Positions 7,714 through 16,625 of a stretch of DNA of 64,000 nucleotides are shown here, one piece after another. The DNA lies in NCBI GenBank assembly GCA_041398245.1, contig JAWKVC010000011.1, positions 1-64,000 of the forward strand, read 5' to 3'. The notes under the pieces are model-generated. The model worked only from the letters and a program-made list of their open reading frames with translations. It was not told where the DNA came from and made no database searches. Each line of letters opens with the position of its first letter. The stretch's first letter is position 1. Source of the stretch: UBA7672 sp041398245 (GTDB lineage: Bacteria; Pseudomonadota; Alphaproteobacteria; Caulobacterales; Hyphomonadaceae). Both the position numbers and the translations under genes were made by a program.

Positions 7714-9363
7714 TCATGGCCTGCGCTGGATTTCTTCCTCGCCCGAGATGATCACATCGGCGCCGCGCCCGGCGAGATGCTCGGCTTCGGCGTCCGAATG
7801 GCTGCGCGCGAGAATGCGGATGGCCGGGTTCAGCTGCCGCGCCGCTTCGACGACACGCCCGGCTTCGAAACCGTCCGGCACAGTGATGTAGATCAGGGTC
7901 GCCTTGTCCAGCGCCGCCGCGCGCAGGACATCGAGCGATGCGGCGTTGCCGGTGACCGTCTTGATGCTGGCTTCCTTGAGGCGCTCGATCACCTCTTCGT
8001 GCACCTCGACGACGGTGTACTCGACGCCCCGGGCTTCGAGTTGCCGGCCGATGCGCGAACCGACGCGGCCGAAACCGACAATGACCGCGCGCTGGGTCTT
8101 TGCCGGCGCCTGTGCAGGCGCAGGCTCGGGAACGACCGGTTCGGGCGGGGCAGGCGGCGGACGCGGAACGAAACGTTCGAAGATCACGAACGCGAACGGG
8201 TTCAGTACGATCGACAGCATGGCTGTCGCGAGAATGAGATCGCGGCCTTCCGGCGGCAGCAGGCCAAGGGCGACGCCAAGGCCAGCCAGGATGAACGAGA
8301 ACTCGCCGATCTGCGCCAGACTCGCGGCGATCAGCATGGTGGCGTCCCGCCGTTGCTTGAATGTGTGCATGATCGCGAGCGCCGCCAGTGACTTGCCCAG
8401 AACCACGATCGTGAGAGCGCCCAGCAGCGGCCAGGGATTGTCGAACATGGTGAACGGGTCGAACAGCATGCCGACGGAGACGAAGAACAGGACGGCGAAG
8501 GCGTCGCGCAGGGGCAGGGTCTCGTTGGCCGCCTGTTGCGACAGCTCGCTTTCGCCCATGATCATGCCGGCGAAGAATGCGCCCAGCGCAAAGGAGACGC
8601 CGAACAGTTCCGAGGCGCCCAGCGCCACGCCAAGCGCGATCGCCAGCACCGACAGACGGAACAGTTCGCGGGATCCCAGATGCACCACGCGATGCAGCAG
8701 CCACGGGATCAGCCGCTTTCCGAACAGCAGCATCACCAGCATGAACGCGCCGACCTTGCCGAGCGTCACCACGATCGCGAGGCCGATCTCCTGCGCCTGC
8801 TCGAGGCTGAAGCCGCCGCCGGTTTCGGCCATCTGGGCGCGCAACTCGGCCCAGGTGGGCAGGAGGACCAGCGCCAGCACCATCGCGATGTCCTCGACGA
8901 TGAGCCAGCCGACAGCGATGCGCCCGCGTTCGGTCTGGACCAGATGCCGCTCCTGCAGGGCCCGCAGCAGCACCACTGTCGAGGCGACCGACAGGGCGAG
9001 TCCGAACACGATACCGGCGTCCACGGTCCAGCCCATCAGGAGGCCCATGCCGAGGCCGAGCAGGGTGGCGACAACGATCTGCGACAGGGCGCCGGGCAGC
9101 GCGATCGACCGGACCGACAGAAGATCATCCAGCGAGAAGTGCAGGCCGACGCCGAACATCAGCAGGATGACGCCGATTTCCGCCAGTTCGCTGGCCAGTT
9201 CCGCATCGGCGACATAGCCGGGGGTGAAGGGGCCGATCAGGACCCCCGCCAGCAGGTATCCGACCAGCGGCGACAGCCGCAGACGGGTCGCGATCATGCC
9301 AAAGATGAAGGCCAGGCCGAGGCCAACCGTCAAAAGCGTGATCAGCGGTGTCCCGTGGGGCAT
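7714..9363 (-). CDS. Kef-type cation/proton antiporter with TrkA-N domain (YbaL-like), C-terminus frameshifted
   Basis: The 549-residue product has about 12 membrane segments of the monovalent cation:proton antiporter-2 family (residues ~5-385), including GLHFSLDDL and GAFFAGMIMGESELS. A Pro/Ala linker and a cytoplasmic TrkA-N/RCK domain follow (AVIVGFGRVGSRIGRQLEARG, a Rossmann GxGxxG). It probably mediates K+/H+ exchange regulated by nucleotide binding. The end is odd. The frame finishes ISGEEEIQRRP, while the next frame continues AQAMIDATGLRAAPT to a stop at 7679. Removing two bases near 7727-7728 restores the family-like ending GEEEIAQAMIDATG. No good ribosome-binding site is seen. Confidence 0.9.
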   Translation of the reverse strand: MPHGTPLITLLTVGLGLAFIFGMIATRLRLSPLVGYLLAGVLIGPFTPGYVADAELASELAEIGVILLMFGVGLHFSLDDLLSVRSIALPGALSQIVVATLLGLGMGLLMGWTVDAGIVFGLALSVASTVVLLRALQERHLVQTERGRIAVGWLIVEDIAMVLALVLLPTWAELRAQMAETGGGFSLEQAQEIGLAIVVTLGKVGAFMLVMLLFGKRLIPWLLHRVVHLGSRELFRLSVLAIALGVALGASELFGVSFALGAFFAGMIMGESELSQQAANETLPLRDAFAVLFFVSVGMLFDPFTMFDNPWPLLGALTIVVLGKSLAALAIMHTFKQRRDATMLIAASLAQIGEFSFILAGLGVALGLLPPEGRDLILATAMLSIVLNPFAFVIFERFVPRPPPAPPEPVVPEPAPAQAPAKTQRAVIVGFGRVGSRIGRQLEARGVEYTVVEVHEEVIERLKEASIKTVTGNAASLDVLRAAALDKATLIYITVPDGFEAGRVVEAARQLNPAIRILARSHSDAEAEHLAGRGADVIISGEEEIQRRP

Positions 9364-9547
9364 CGTGTGGGGTGTGTCCCTCGATTGATTTGAAGCGCAC
9401 TACCGAGCTAATGCCGAGGGTGACGGAATACAGCCCCGAAATCCAATAATTTCCGCGCAAGGTGGGAGGACCGGTTCTCCTGTTGCATGCAGGACGCGCA
9501 ATCGCTTGCGCTTTCCCTTTGGCGCCGGGCAGGGCTAACCTCGCATC

Positions 9548-10522
9548 ATGTCTGACACAGCAATCCTGGTTGGCGATGTCGGCGGCACCAATGTGCGGCT
9601 GGCTCTGGCGCATGCGGAAGGCGGCCGCCTGTCGCTGTCCGGAATCTGGAAACGCGAGGGCGCGCGTTTCGCCACGTTCGAGGCGGCGCTGGATGCCTAT
9701 CTGGACGAAACCGCCGTCCGGCCGGACGGCGTTGCGCTGGGGCTGGCGGGTGTGGTGGAGCATGACCGCGTAGAGCTGCTCAACCGGGGCTGGAATGTCG
9801 ATCTTGGCGCCGTGCGGCGCCGGCTGGGCGGCGTGCGTCTGGTTGCGGTGAATGACTTCATCGCAATGGCCCGCGCGGCGCCGGAACTGAGCGACGCAGA
9901 GCTGGAGCCGATCCGGTCAGGCCGGGCCGATCCGGAAGGTTCCGCCGTCGTTGGCGGGCCGGGGACAGGCTTTGGCGTCGCCATCCTGCGCCGGACCTCG
10001 TCGGGGTGGGTGGTCATTGGCGGGGAGGGCGGCCATCAGGCCTTCGCGCCGCAGACCCGGCTGGAGTGGGATCTGGCCGAAGCCATGCGCAAGCAGGGCG
10101 TCGACGTTTCCAATGAGCTGGTGGCGGCCGGAGCCGGCTTCGAACTGACCCGCGATTGTCTTGCGGAGGTGATGGGCGCGAAGCCCCGGCCACTGTCGCA
10201 GGCCGAGGTGATTGCAGCGGCGCTGGAGGGTGATGAATTCGCCATCGCCTTCTGCCGCGTGCGGGTGGCGACGGTGATGACGGCGTTGGGCAATATGGCG
10301 CTGGCCTGTAACGCGACCGGCGGCGTCTATGTCGCCGGGGGCGTCGCCAAGCATCTTGCGCCCTGGCTCGACGAACCCGAAGCGCTGGAGCGGTTCCAGC
10401 GGCGGGGTCCGCGCACGGCGATGCTGGAAGCGACGCCGATCCATCTGATCGAGTCGGAGGAAGCGCCCCTGCTGGGCGCGGCGCGCCTGTGGCTGGACGA
10501 ACGCGAACGCGGCTGGATCTAG
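9548..10522 (+). CDS. glk: Glucokinase
   Basis: This is a 324-residue hexokinase-fold enzyme of the bacterial Glk family (not ROK) that phosphorylates glucose with ATP in the cytosol. The phosphate motif GDVGGTN is at 9-15. RGWNVDL and VNDFIAMARA correspond to the substrate-binding region. GPGTGFG and GGEGGHQAFAP are the family motifs that carry glucose contacts, and GGVYVAGGVAKH is the adenosine motif. The upstream gap of 184 bp to the divergent antiporter gene should hold both promoters. No Shine-Dalgarno is seen directly before the ATG. Confidence 0.95.
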   Translation: MSDTAILVGDVGGTNVRLALAHAEGGRLSLSGIWKREGARFATFEAALDAYLDETAVRPDGVALGLAGVVEHDRVELLNRGWNVDLGAVRRRLGGVRLVAVNDFIAMARAAPELSDAELEPIRSGRADPEGSAVVGGPGTGFGVAILRRTSSGWVVIGGEGGHQAFAPQTRLEWDLAEAMRKQGVDVSNELVAAGAGFELTRDCLAEVMGAKPRPLSQAEVIAAALEGDEFAIAFCRVRVATVMTALGNMALACNATGGVYVAGGVAKHLAPWLDEPEALERFQRRGPRTAMLEATPIHLIESEEAPLLGAARLWLDERERGWI

Positions 10523-10526
10523 GGGC

Positions 10527-10925
10527 CTACTTGCAGCCGCAGCCGCCCTTGCCGCCGCCATGCCCCCTGCCACCGCCAAAAGAAATGGCCGAGGCGCTGG
10601 CATAGGCGAAGGCCGCCGCCGAGGCCGAAGCCTGGGCGCTGGCCGAGCTGTTGGCGATGACGATCATGCGGCCACCGCCGCCACCCCCGCCGGAAATGTT
10701 GATGCCGACGCCGCCTGTGCCGAAATCGGACGGCAGGACGATGGGCGTCGGACCCGGAATAGGCGCCGGAGGCGGTGCAATCGGCGTGGGCGGCGGAACA
10801 TTGAGGGGAGGCGGAACCGGCGCGGTCACTGGCGGTGGACGGCGATTGCGCCCATCGGCGAAGGCCGGGCTGGCCAGCGACGAAGCAATCAGGCCAGCGG
10901 CCAGGATGCGGAAGATCGGTTTCAT
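10527..10925 (-). CDS. Small secreted Pro/Gly/Ala-Ser-rich protein
   Basis: The 132-residue product begins with a signal peptide (MKPIFRILAAGLIASSLASPAFA, cleavage after AFA). A GGAG site stands 7 nt before the ATG. The mature part is low complexity in three blocks: a Pro-rich segment (RRPPPVTAPVPPPLNVPPPTP), a Gly run around a GGVGINISGGGGGGG core, and an Ala/Ser segment (SSASAQASASAAAFAYASAS). It ends GGGRGHGGGKGGCGCK. No enzymatic motif is seen. A surface, matrix or metal-binding (CxC) role is conceivable but unproven. It converges with glk, with 4 bp between the stop codons. Confidence 0.75.
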   Translation of the reverse strand: MKPIFRILAAGLIASSLASPAFADGRNRRPPPVTAPVPPPLNVPPPTPIAPPPAPIPGPTPIVLPSDFGTGGVGINISGGGGGGGRMIVIANSSASAQASASAAAFAYASASAISFGGGRGHGGGKGGCGCK

Positions 10926-11036
10926 GCCTGACTCCGATGCAGCCCCCATGCCGTGGGCCGGCGGTCGGCCCAAAAAGTTAACACCCGTTGGCCGGCCGAC
11001 GCCAAGCCGTGGAGCCTGCAAGCGATATCGGGTTAA

Positions 11037-11291
11037 TCAGAAATCGACCGCAAGGCCCTTCTTCTCCCAGTCGCCATAGCGGGTCGGTTCCTCGCCCTCG
11101 CGGCGGCCGTCGATTTCGGGCGGCAGGTCGAGCGGCGGCGCGGCCTGGCGTCGCGCTTCGGCTTCCAGAAGCGCCCTTACGGCCTCCGGCGAGAGGGTCT
11201 TGCCGGGCGCGGCGCCCGGAATGGCGGCGGTTTCCGCCGCAGGATCGGGCTCGCCACATGTGTTGTCAGAAGGTGAATTCGTCTCGGCCAT
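11037..11291 (-). CDS. DUF1674 family protein, SdhAF4-like
   Basis: This 84-residue soluble protein carries the DUF1674 signature at its C-terminus, EPTRYGDWEKKGLAVDF. That ending is shared with the mitochondrial succinate dehydrogenase assembly factor 4, which helps flavinated SdhA assemble. A role in succinate dehydrogenase maturation is inferred from the family. No sdh genes are in this window. The start ATG at 11291 gives the usual small size; the frame upstream of it has no family similarity. It is divergent from htpX with a 99-bp shared promoter gap. Confidence 0.85.
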   Translation of the reverse strand: MAETNSPSDNTCGEPDPAAETAAIPGAAPGKTLSPEAVRALLEAEARRQAAPPLDLPPEIDGRREGEEPTRYGDWEKKGLAVDF

Positions 11292-11390
11292 GACAGCAGG
11301 TTCACCAATTTTTTGGAGTTTGGAAAGAAAGCATTCACCAAGACGGTCAAACCTTCGCGCAAGGGGATCACCCTCCGTGAGAGAGCTGAG

Positions 11391-12218
11391 ATGAGCTATT
11401 TCAAGGCTGCTGGACTGATGTTGCTGATCCACCTCGCGTTTGCGGGCGTGGGCTGGTGGATTGCCGGCAAGGATGGCGCGCTGATCGCGACGGTGATCGC
11501 ACTGGGCTTCCATATCCTGGTCTTCTGGTATGCCGAGAAGATCGTGCTCAGCCTGCACAACGCCCGCGAGGTCGGGTCCGACGATCCTTCGCCGATGATC
11601 CGCGCCTTCGTGGCCGACTGTGACCGGCTGGCGATGCGGGCCAACATGCCGCGTCCGCGCACCTACATCATCGACGCATTCCAGCCGAACGCCTTCGTGG
11701 CGGGACGCGACACCAATCACGCCTCGATCGCCGTGACGGACGGCCTGCTCAAGACGCTGACGCGCGCCGAGGTCTCGGCCGTCGTGGCGCATGAACTGGC
11801 GCACGTGAAGCGCGGCGACGCGCTGGCGATGGGGATCAGCTCCGCGCTCGCGGCGGTGTTTACTACCATTCTTGGCGCCATCGCCTGGCCGATCGGGCAG
11901 CGCAAGCGCGTCCAGCGGATCGTCGCGGGCCTGATCGCGCGCCTGAGCCAGAGCCACGCCCGCGAATATGCCGCCGACAAGCAGGCCGGCGAGATCTGCG
12001 GCGCACCGGTCAACCTCGCCAACGCGTTGCTCAAGCTGGAGCGTCACACGGCGTCGCTGCTCAATCCGCTGGCCGAGCGCAGCCCGGCCACCGCGCAGAT
12101 GTTCGTCATCGATCCGCTGCACGGGCCGCGGCGCGGGCCTTCCGCATCGCATCCGCCGACCGAACGCCGCATCGCCCGTCTGCATCGCCAGGCGGCCGAG
12201 ATGGAAGGCGTCGAGTAG
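11391..12218 (+). CDS. htpX: HtpX-type membrane zinc metalloprotease
   Basis: This 275-residue M48B protease cleaves misfolded membrane proteins at the inner membrane. Two N-terminal membrane helices are visible (AAGLMLLIHLAFAGVGWWIA and a second at ~30-50). The zinc motif HELAH lies in VVAHELAHVKRGD, and the third ligand is within AREYAADKQAGEI. Another hydrophobic pair (ALAAVFTTILGAIAWPI) follows the catalytic helix. The ATG at 11391 matches the family's N-terminus; a GAGAG precedes it. HtpX is usually stress-induced, but I saw no clear heat-shock promoter in the short upstream gap. Confidence 0.93.
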   Translation: MSYFKAAGLMLLIHLAFAGVGWWIAGKDGALIATVIALGFHILVFWYAEKIVLSLHNAREVGSDDPSPMIRAFVADCDRLAMRANMPRPRTYIIDAFQPNAFVAGRDTNHASIAVTDGLLKTLTRAEVSAVVAHELAHVKRGDALAMGISSALAAVFTTILGAIAWPIGQRKRVQRIVAGLIARLSQSHAREYAADKQAGEICGAPVNLANALLKLERHTASLLNPLAERSPATAQMFVIDPLHGPRRGPSASHPPTERRIARLHRQAAEMEGVE

Positions 12219-12241
12219 GGCGCAAGCCTCGCACAGATATG

Positions 12242-12272
12242 GAAAGCGCGCCTCGCGGCGCGCTTTCTGTTT
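12242..12272 (+). terminator. Terminator between htpX and the convergent acyl-CoA dehydrogenase gene
   Basis: The GAAAGCGCGCC arm at 12242-12252 pairs with 12257-12267 around a 4-nt loop and is followed by TGTTTT. The stem could work in both directions. Confidence 0.8.
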
Positions 12273-12290
12273 TCTGGCCGGACGATCCGG

Positions 12291-13559
12291 TCAGGCCGGA
12301 TCGTTGCGTCCCGGCTGGCATTTGCGGATCTCGTGACGGCTGACCACCATGTGATGGACTTCGTCCGGACCGTCCGCGAAGCGCAGGTGGCGCACATCGG
12401 CATAGAGTTCGGCCAGCGGCGTCCATTGCGAGATGCCGGTTGCGCCGTGAATCTGGATCGCCTCGTCGATGATGCGGCAGGTGATCTCCGGGATCATGGA
12501 CTTGACCATCGAGACCCAGACACGCGCTTCCTTGTTGCCCAGTACGTCCATCGCCTTGGCGGCTTTCAGCACCATCAGGCGCATCTGCTCGATATCGTAA
12601 CGGGCGCGGGAGACGACTTCCGGATTCTTGCCAAGCTTGATGAGCGGCTGGCCAAACGCCTCGCGCGAGATGCCGCGCTTGATCATCATTTCCAGCGCGC
12701 GCTCCGCCTTGCCGATGGTGCGCATGCAGTGGTGGATGCGGCCGGGGCCGAGGCGGACCTGGCTGATCTCGAAGCCGCGCCCTTCGCCGAGCAGGATATT
12801 CTCCTTCGGCACGCGGACATTGGTGAACTTGATGTGCATGTGGCCGCGCGGCGCATGATCGGCGCCGAACACGTGCATGGGGCCGACCACCTTCACGCCG
12901 GGCGTGTCCATGGGCACGAGGATCTGCGACTGCTGCAGGTGCGCCGGGGCGTCGGGGCTGGTCTTGACCATGGTGATCATGATCTTGCAGCGCGGGTCGC
13001 CCGCATTCGAGATGTAGTACTTCTCGCCGTTGATGACCCACTCATTGCCGTCGAGCACGGCGGTGGTGGAGATGTTCTTGGCGTCGGATGAGGCGACGTT
13101 CGGCTCGGTCATCGCGTAGGCCGAGCGGATCTCGCCGTTGAGAAGGGGTTCAAGCCATTTTTTCTTCTGCTCGGCCGTGCCGACGCGCTCGAGCACTTCC
13201 ATATTGCCCGTGTCGGGCGCGGAGCAGTTGAGCGTTTCCGACGCGAGTGGCTGCTTGCCCAGCTCGGCGGCGATATAGGCGTAGTCGAGATTGGACAGGC
13301 CTTCGCCGGTTTCCGCGTTGGGCAGGAAGAAGTTCCAGAGCCCGGCGGCTTTCGCCTTCTTCTTCGCGCCATCGAGCAGTTCCAGCTGGCGCGGATGCCA
13401 GCTCCAGCGGTCTTCCTTTTCGCGATCCAGCTCCTCGAATTCCTCCATGATCGGCGCGACATTCTCGGCGATGTGACGCTTGACGGCGTCGAATAGCGGG
13501 CGGGCCTTGTCCGACATCCTGAGGTCGTTGAGAGCGTGTTCGCGTTCGGCGTCGGTCAT
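12291..13559 (-). CDS. Acyl-CoA dehydrogenase family protein
   Basis: This 422-residue FAD enzyme catalyses alpha,beta-dehydrogenation of acyl-CoA thioesters and passes electrons to ETF. The family's three regions are present: an N-terminal helical part, a middle beta domain with YAMTEPNVASSDA (FAD/substrate motif) and WVINGEKYYISNAGDPRCK, and a C-terminal helical part with QIHGATGISQWTPLAELYADVRHLRFADGPDEVH. The last motif resembles the ACAD10/11-type subgroup of larger dehydrogenases. Substrate chain is unknown. GGGGA lies just upstream of the ATG. It appears to stand alone. Confidence 0.92.
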   Translation of the reverse strand: MTDAEREHALNDLRMSDKARPLFDAVKRHIAENVAPIMEEFEELDREKEDRWSWHPRQLELLDGAKKKAKAAGLWNFFLPNAETGEGLSNLDYAYIAAELGKQPLASETLNCSAPDTGNMEVLERVGTAEQKKKWLEPLLNGEIRSAYAMTEPNVASSDAKNISTTAVLDGNEWVINGEKYYISNAGDPRCKIMITMVKTSPDAPAHLQQSQILVPMDTPGVKVVGPMHVFGADHAPRGHMHIKFTNVRVPKENILLGEGRGFEISQVRLGPGRIHHCMRTIGKAERALEMMIKRGISREAFGQPLIKLGKNPEVVSRARYDIEQMRLMVLKAAKAMDVLGNKEARVWVSMVKSMIPEITCRIIDEAIQIHGATGISQWTPLAELYADVRHLRFADGPDEVHHMVVSRHEIRKCQPGRNDPA

Positions 13560-13696
13560 GTTCTTCCCCGTCTTATGTTTTCAAGGCGCTTCGGAAGCAG
13601 CGCAGACCACGTGCGCCTGTTCCGGCGAGCGCACCTTAGAGCCTCTCGGCGGAATTGGAACGGGTAGGGAGACGCAGGCGGATCGATCCTGCGCGG

Positions 13697-15400
13697 CTAT
13701 TCGGACGGCTTGTCGTCCGGCCCGTTCGCGACGCTGCCCGTGAGGCCATCCAGTGTCGCGCCCTTCAGGCCGAGTTCGCCCATGAGCGCATCGAGCAGCG
13801 GCGCCTGCGCCCGATATCGAAGGGCGGCGTTGACGGCCTGATCGGCAAGGCCCGTGCTGGACGATGTGCTTGCGCCGCCGCCAGGGCCGCTGAGACCTTC
13901 CACATGCAGGATCTTGATGCCGTCGATGGCCTCCATCGGCTTCACCGACTGCTCGATGATTTTCGGCAGCGCCTCAATCAGCGCCTTGCGGATCTGCATG
14001 GCGATCTGTTCGGCGGAGAGCAGGTTAGCCGCCTCGTTGACCTTGCGCTGGCCTTCCGCTTCCGCATCGTAGACTTGCCGCAAGGCGGCTGCACGCAGCT
14101 TTTCGGCTTCAGCGCCGCCTTCGGCGATGATGCGTTCGCGCGCCGCATCGGCTTCGGCGGCGATACGGACAGCTTCCGCGTGATCGGTGGCGGCGGCCTT
14201 TTCAGCCTCCGCAGCGACCTTGATCGCGATGGCCTGTTGTTCGGCGGCCTTCCGCGCCTCGATCAGTTCGATCGCTTTCAAGCGCTCGGCGACTTCGGTC
14301 TCGCGCGCCGTTGCGACGGCCTCGGCGGCCTTGGCGGCGATCGCGCGGGCTTCATCCGCGACGGCTTCGGCTTCGGATTTGGCGCGGGACTTTTCTGCGA
14401 CGAGAATGTCGCTGTCCTGCTGGGCGAGGGCGATCAGCTTGACCTTCTCGACCCGCGCCGCTTCGACGGCGCGTTCCTTGTCGATGTCGCGTTCGGCGAC
14501 CGCGCGATCGGACAGGATGCCGGCTTCCTTCACCTTCTGGGTCGCGCTGATCTTGGCTTCCTCGGCTTCGCGCTCGCGGTCGGCCCGTTCGCGCGCGATG
14601 AGCGCGAGCTGTCCTGCGCGACGCACCTCGACCTCGCGCTCCTGTTCGAGGCGGGCGTATTCGACATCGCGGGCGATGGTCAGGCGCCGGGCTTCGGCGT
14701 CGAGATTCTTCATCTGGATCTCGACCTCGGTCTCCTGCTCGATGTCGTTGCGCAGTTTGCGGCGAGACTGAATGGCCTGGGTGAGACGCGTCAGGCCTTC
14801 AGCGTCAAACGCGTTGTCGGGATTGAAGTATTCGCGCCCCGTCTGATCGAGACCTGTGAGCGATACGGACTCGAGTTCGAGGCCGTTCTTGAGAATGTCT
14901 TCCGAGACGGCGGCCTGCACCTTCTGGACGAACGACACGCGCTGCTCGTGCAGTTCTTCCATCGCCATTTCGGCGGCGACAGCGCGCAGAGCGTCAACGA
15001 ACTTGCCTTCGACCAGTTCCTTCAGCGACGTCGGTTGCATGGTGCGCTGGCCGAGCGTCTGTGCGGCGTTGGCGATCGATTCGACGACGGGCTGCACGCG
15101 CACATAGAACTCGGCCTGCACATCAACGCGCATGCGGTCTTTCGTGATCAGGGCCTGTTCGTTGGCCCGGCGCACTTCGAGGCGCAGCGTGTTCATGTTG
15201 ACCGGGATGATCTCGTGCAACACGGGGAAGACCAGCGCGCCGCCATTCATGATCACCTTCTGGCCGCCAAAGCCGGTGCGCACGAAAGAAACTTCTTTCG
15301 AGGAGCGCCGGTAGAGGCGGGCGAACACAAGGCCGCAGATCAGCAGGAAGACCAGGATCGCGCCTGCGATGGCCAGATAGAGCGTCATTTCGTCGGTCAT
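13697..15400 (-). CDS. yqiK: Flotillin family protein, YqiK-like
   Basis: The 567-residue product has one N-terminal membrane helix (residues ~6-27, LYLAIAGAILVFLLICGLVFA). A SPHF/band-7 domain follows (RTGFGGQKVIMNGGALVFPVLHEIIPVNMNTLRLEV). A long Ala/Glu-rich flotillin coiled coil spans about 210-470 with many EAEA-type heptads, and the tail is Gly/Ser-rich. Flotillins form oligomeric scaffolds in ordered membrane domains. The length and the adjacent YqiJ gene identify the YqiK branch. It is the last gene of a three-gene operon with the PspA-like and YqiJ genes, beginning 24 bp after the yqiJ stop. Confidence 0.9.
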   Translation of the reverse strand: MTDEMTLYLAIAGAILVFLLICGLVFARLYRRSSKEVSFVRTGFGGQKVIMNGGALVFPVLHEIIPVNMNTLRLEVRRANEQALITKDRMRVDVQAEFYVRVQPVVESIANAAQTLGQRTMQPTSLKELVEGKFVDALRAVAAEMAMEELHEQRVSFVQKVQAAVSEDILKNGLELESVSLTGLDQTGREYFNPDNAFDAEGLTRLTQAIQSRRKLRNDIEQETEVEIQMKNLDAEARRLTIARDVEYARLEQEREVEVRRAGQLALIARERADREREAEEAKISATQKVKEAGILSDRAVAERDIDKERAVEAARVEKVKLIALAQQDSDILVAEKSRAKSEAEAVADEARAIAAKAAEAVATARETEVAERLKAIELIEARKAAEQQAIAIKVAAEAEKAAATDHAEAVRIAAEADAARERIIAEGGAEAEKLRAAALRQVYDAEAEGQRKVNEAANLLSAEQIAMQIRKALIEALPKIIEQSVKPMEAIDGIKILHVEGLSGPGGGASTSSSTGLADQAVNAALRYRAQAPLLDALMGELGLKGATLDGLTGSVANGPDDKPSE

Positions 15401-15424
15401 GTGGTCCCCAACTGTCAGTCGCGA

Positions 15425-16075
15425 CTAGCCCGCCGTCAGCGCCGCGCTTGGATTGGCGATCGCCTTGAAGACGACGCCCGCCCGGGCAACGATCAGCACC
15501 TCGTTTCCGGCCAGAAAGCGCGCATCGCCATCGTCCGGCTCCACCAAGAGATAATGGGTGGCGCCGTGCTGGTCCTTCAGTTTCGCCTCAGCGGGGCGTC
15601 CTGCTGCGGCTTCGCCCCTGAGGATAATTGCAACCCTGCCGATGAAGGTGTCCTTCGAGACGGCTTCGCTCTCCTCCTTGGGGAAGAGACGCCCGACGAC
15701 GCGGCCGATCCAGCGTGTCGGGAAAAGCGAGAGAGGCGCGGCGGCGATGGCGGGGAGCAGGGCCGGAAGGTAGGCGCCGGATATCGCGCGCCACAGGCTT
15801 TGCAGCAGTATGCCGGTGAGACCGAAACTGGCGAGCAAAGCGGCGAGAAGGATAAGCGCAGGCACACGGCCGACGCCCAGCCAGCCGAAGAAACTGTCGA
15901 GGACGCCCACGTGCGACAGCTCGGGGCCCGCGATCTCGGTGTCGGGCAGGGCGTTGTCGATCATGCCGGAAACGGAAGCGCCGAGGGCGAGCGAGGCGAG
16001 TTCCACAACAGCGATCAGCGCCATGACCAGGAGGGCGATGGTGAAAGGCGCAAATGCGGGATCGAGCAGAAACAT
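15425..16075 (-). CDS. yqiJ: YqiJ-like OB-fold membrane protein (NfeD-related)
   Basis: This 216-residue protein has three to four N-terminal membrane segments (ALLVMALIAVVELASLALGA, ALILLAALLASFGLTGILLQ, AYLPALLPAIAAAPLSLF). A C-terminal OB-fold-like beta domain follows (FIGRVAIILRG ... ARFLAGNEVLIVARAGVVFKAI). NfeD/YqiJ proteins pair with flotillins, and flotillin yqiK follows directly. Its ATG is adjacent to the previous gene's TAG with no gap, and AGGAAGG overlaps the end of that gene, so translation is likely coupled. Confidence 0.88.
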   Translation of the reverse strand: MFLLDPAFAPFTIALLVMALIAVVELASLALGASVSGMIDNALPDTEIAGPELSHVGVLDSFFGWLGVGRVPALILLAALLASFGLTGILLQSLWRAISGAYLPALLPAIAAAPLSLFPTRWIGRVVGRLFPKEESEAVSKDTFIGRVAIILRGEAAAGRPAEAKLKDQHGATHYLLVEPDDGDARFLAGNEVLIVARAGVVFKAIANPSAALTAG

Positions 16076-16561
16076 CTATCCCTTCCTCTCATTGTCCGGT
16101 GTCTGGGCCTGCAGCAAGCGATCGAGCTCTGCGAGTTGCGCCGCGATCAGGCTGGCGCCCGTTGCGCCTTCGTGAGGATGGTTCAGCGACGCTGCTGTTT
16201 CTTCCAGCGTGGCGATGCCGGCGCGGATCTGCTGCTGTTCCTGTTCAAGCTCGGCCAGCTGTCTTTCCAGCCTATCGCGATGCAGGAGAGCGGCGCGCGC
16301 GAGATCCTCGCGTGCTTCGGCGACGGCGAAAGTCGCCTTGCCGAGCAGTGTCTCCAGTTCGTTCGCTGACGCTGCGCGATCCTTCTCGATCCGGCGCTGT
16401 TCGACAAACAGAAGCCCAAGCTCGTCCTGGATGGCGGAACGCGCTTTCGCGAGCCGCGCGGCATCGCGCGATGAACCATCGCCACGCTCGACAAACTCCT
16501 CGGCGAGACTTCCGAGAAGCCGTCTCACCTGACCGAGGAAGCCGTTCTTCACGTGTCCCAT
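16076..16561 (-). CDS. PspA/IM30-like coiled-coil protein
   Basis: The product of about 161 residues is nearly all helical and rich in charged heptads. It holds the PspA-type segment AEAREDLARAALLHRDRLERQLAELEQ, compared with the PspA hallmark GREDLARxAL. PspA proteins bind inner-membrane lipid and build ESCRT-III-like filaments during envelope stress. This one is shorter than canonical PspA (~220 residues). The ATG at 16561 is used here, but a GTG at 16552 (VKNGFLGQVRRLL) has better spacing to the upstream GGAAGGG. It heads the operon with yqiJ and yqiK, pointing to a joint membrane-domain role. Confidence 0.75.
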   Translation of the reverse strand: MGHVKNGFLGQVRRLLGSLAEEFVERGDGSSRDAARLAKARSAIQDELGLLFVEQRRIEKDRAASANELETLLGKATFAVAEAREDLARAALLHRDRLERQLAELEQEQQQIRAGIATLEETAASLNHPHEGATGASLIAAQLAELDRLLQAQTPDNERKG

Positions 16562-16625
16562 CCCTTCCGTCCAAATGTGGGAAAGGAAGGTCGCCGCCGC
16601 AACAAAAATCGGACGAAAGGCGAGC

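Noticed and set aside
9506..9541. TTGCGC...TAACCT as a glucokinase promoter
   Set aside because: The spacer is 24 bp, too long for a normal sigma70 promoter.
13655..16369. 904-residue open frame antisense to the flotillin operon
   Set aside because: It mirrors the repetitive coiled-coil codons of yqiK and yqiJ on the other strand, has no start signals or domains, and is a composition artefact.
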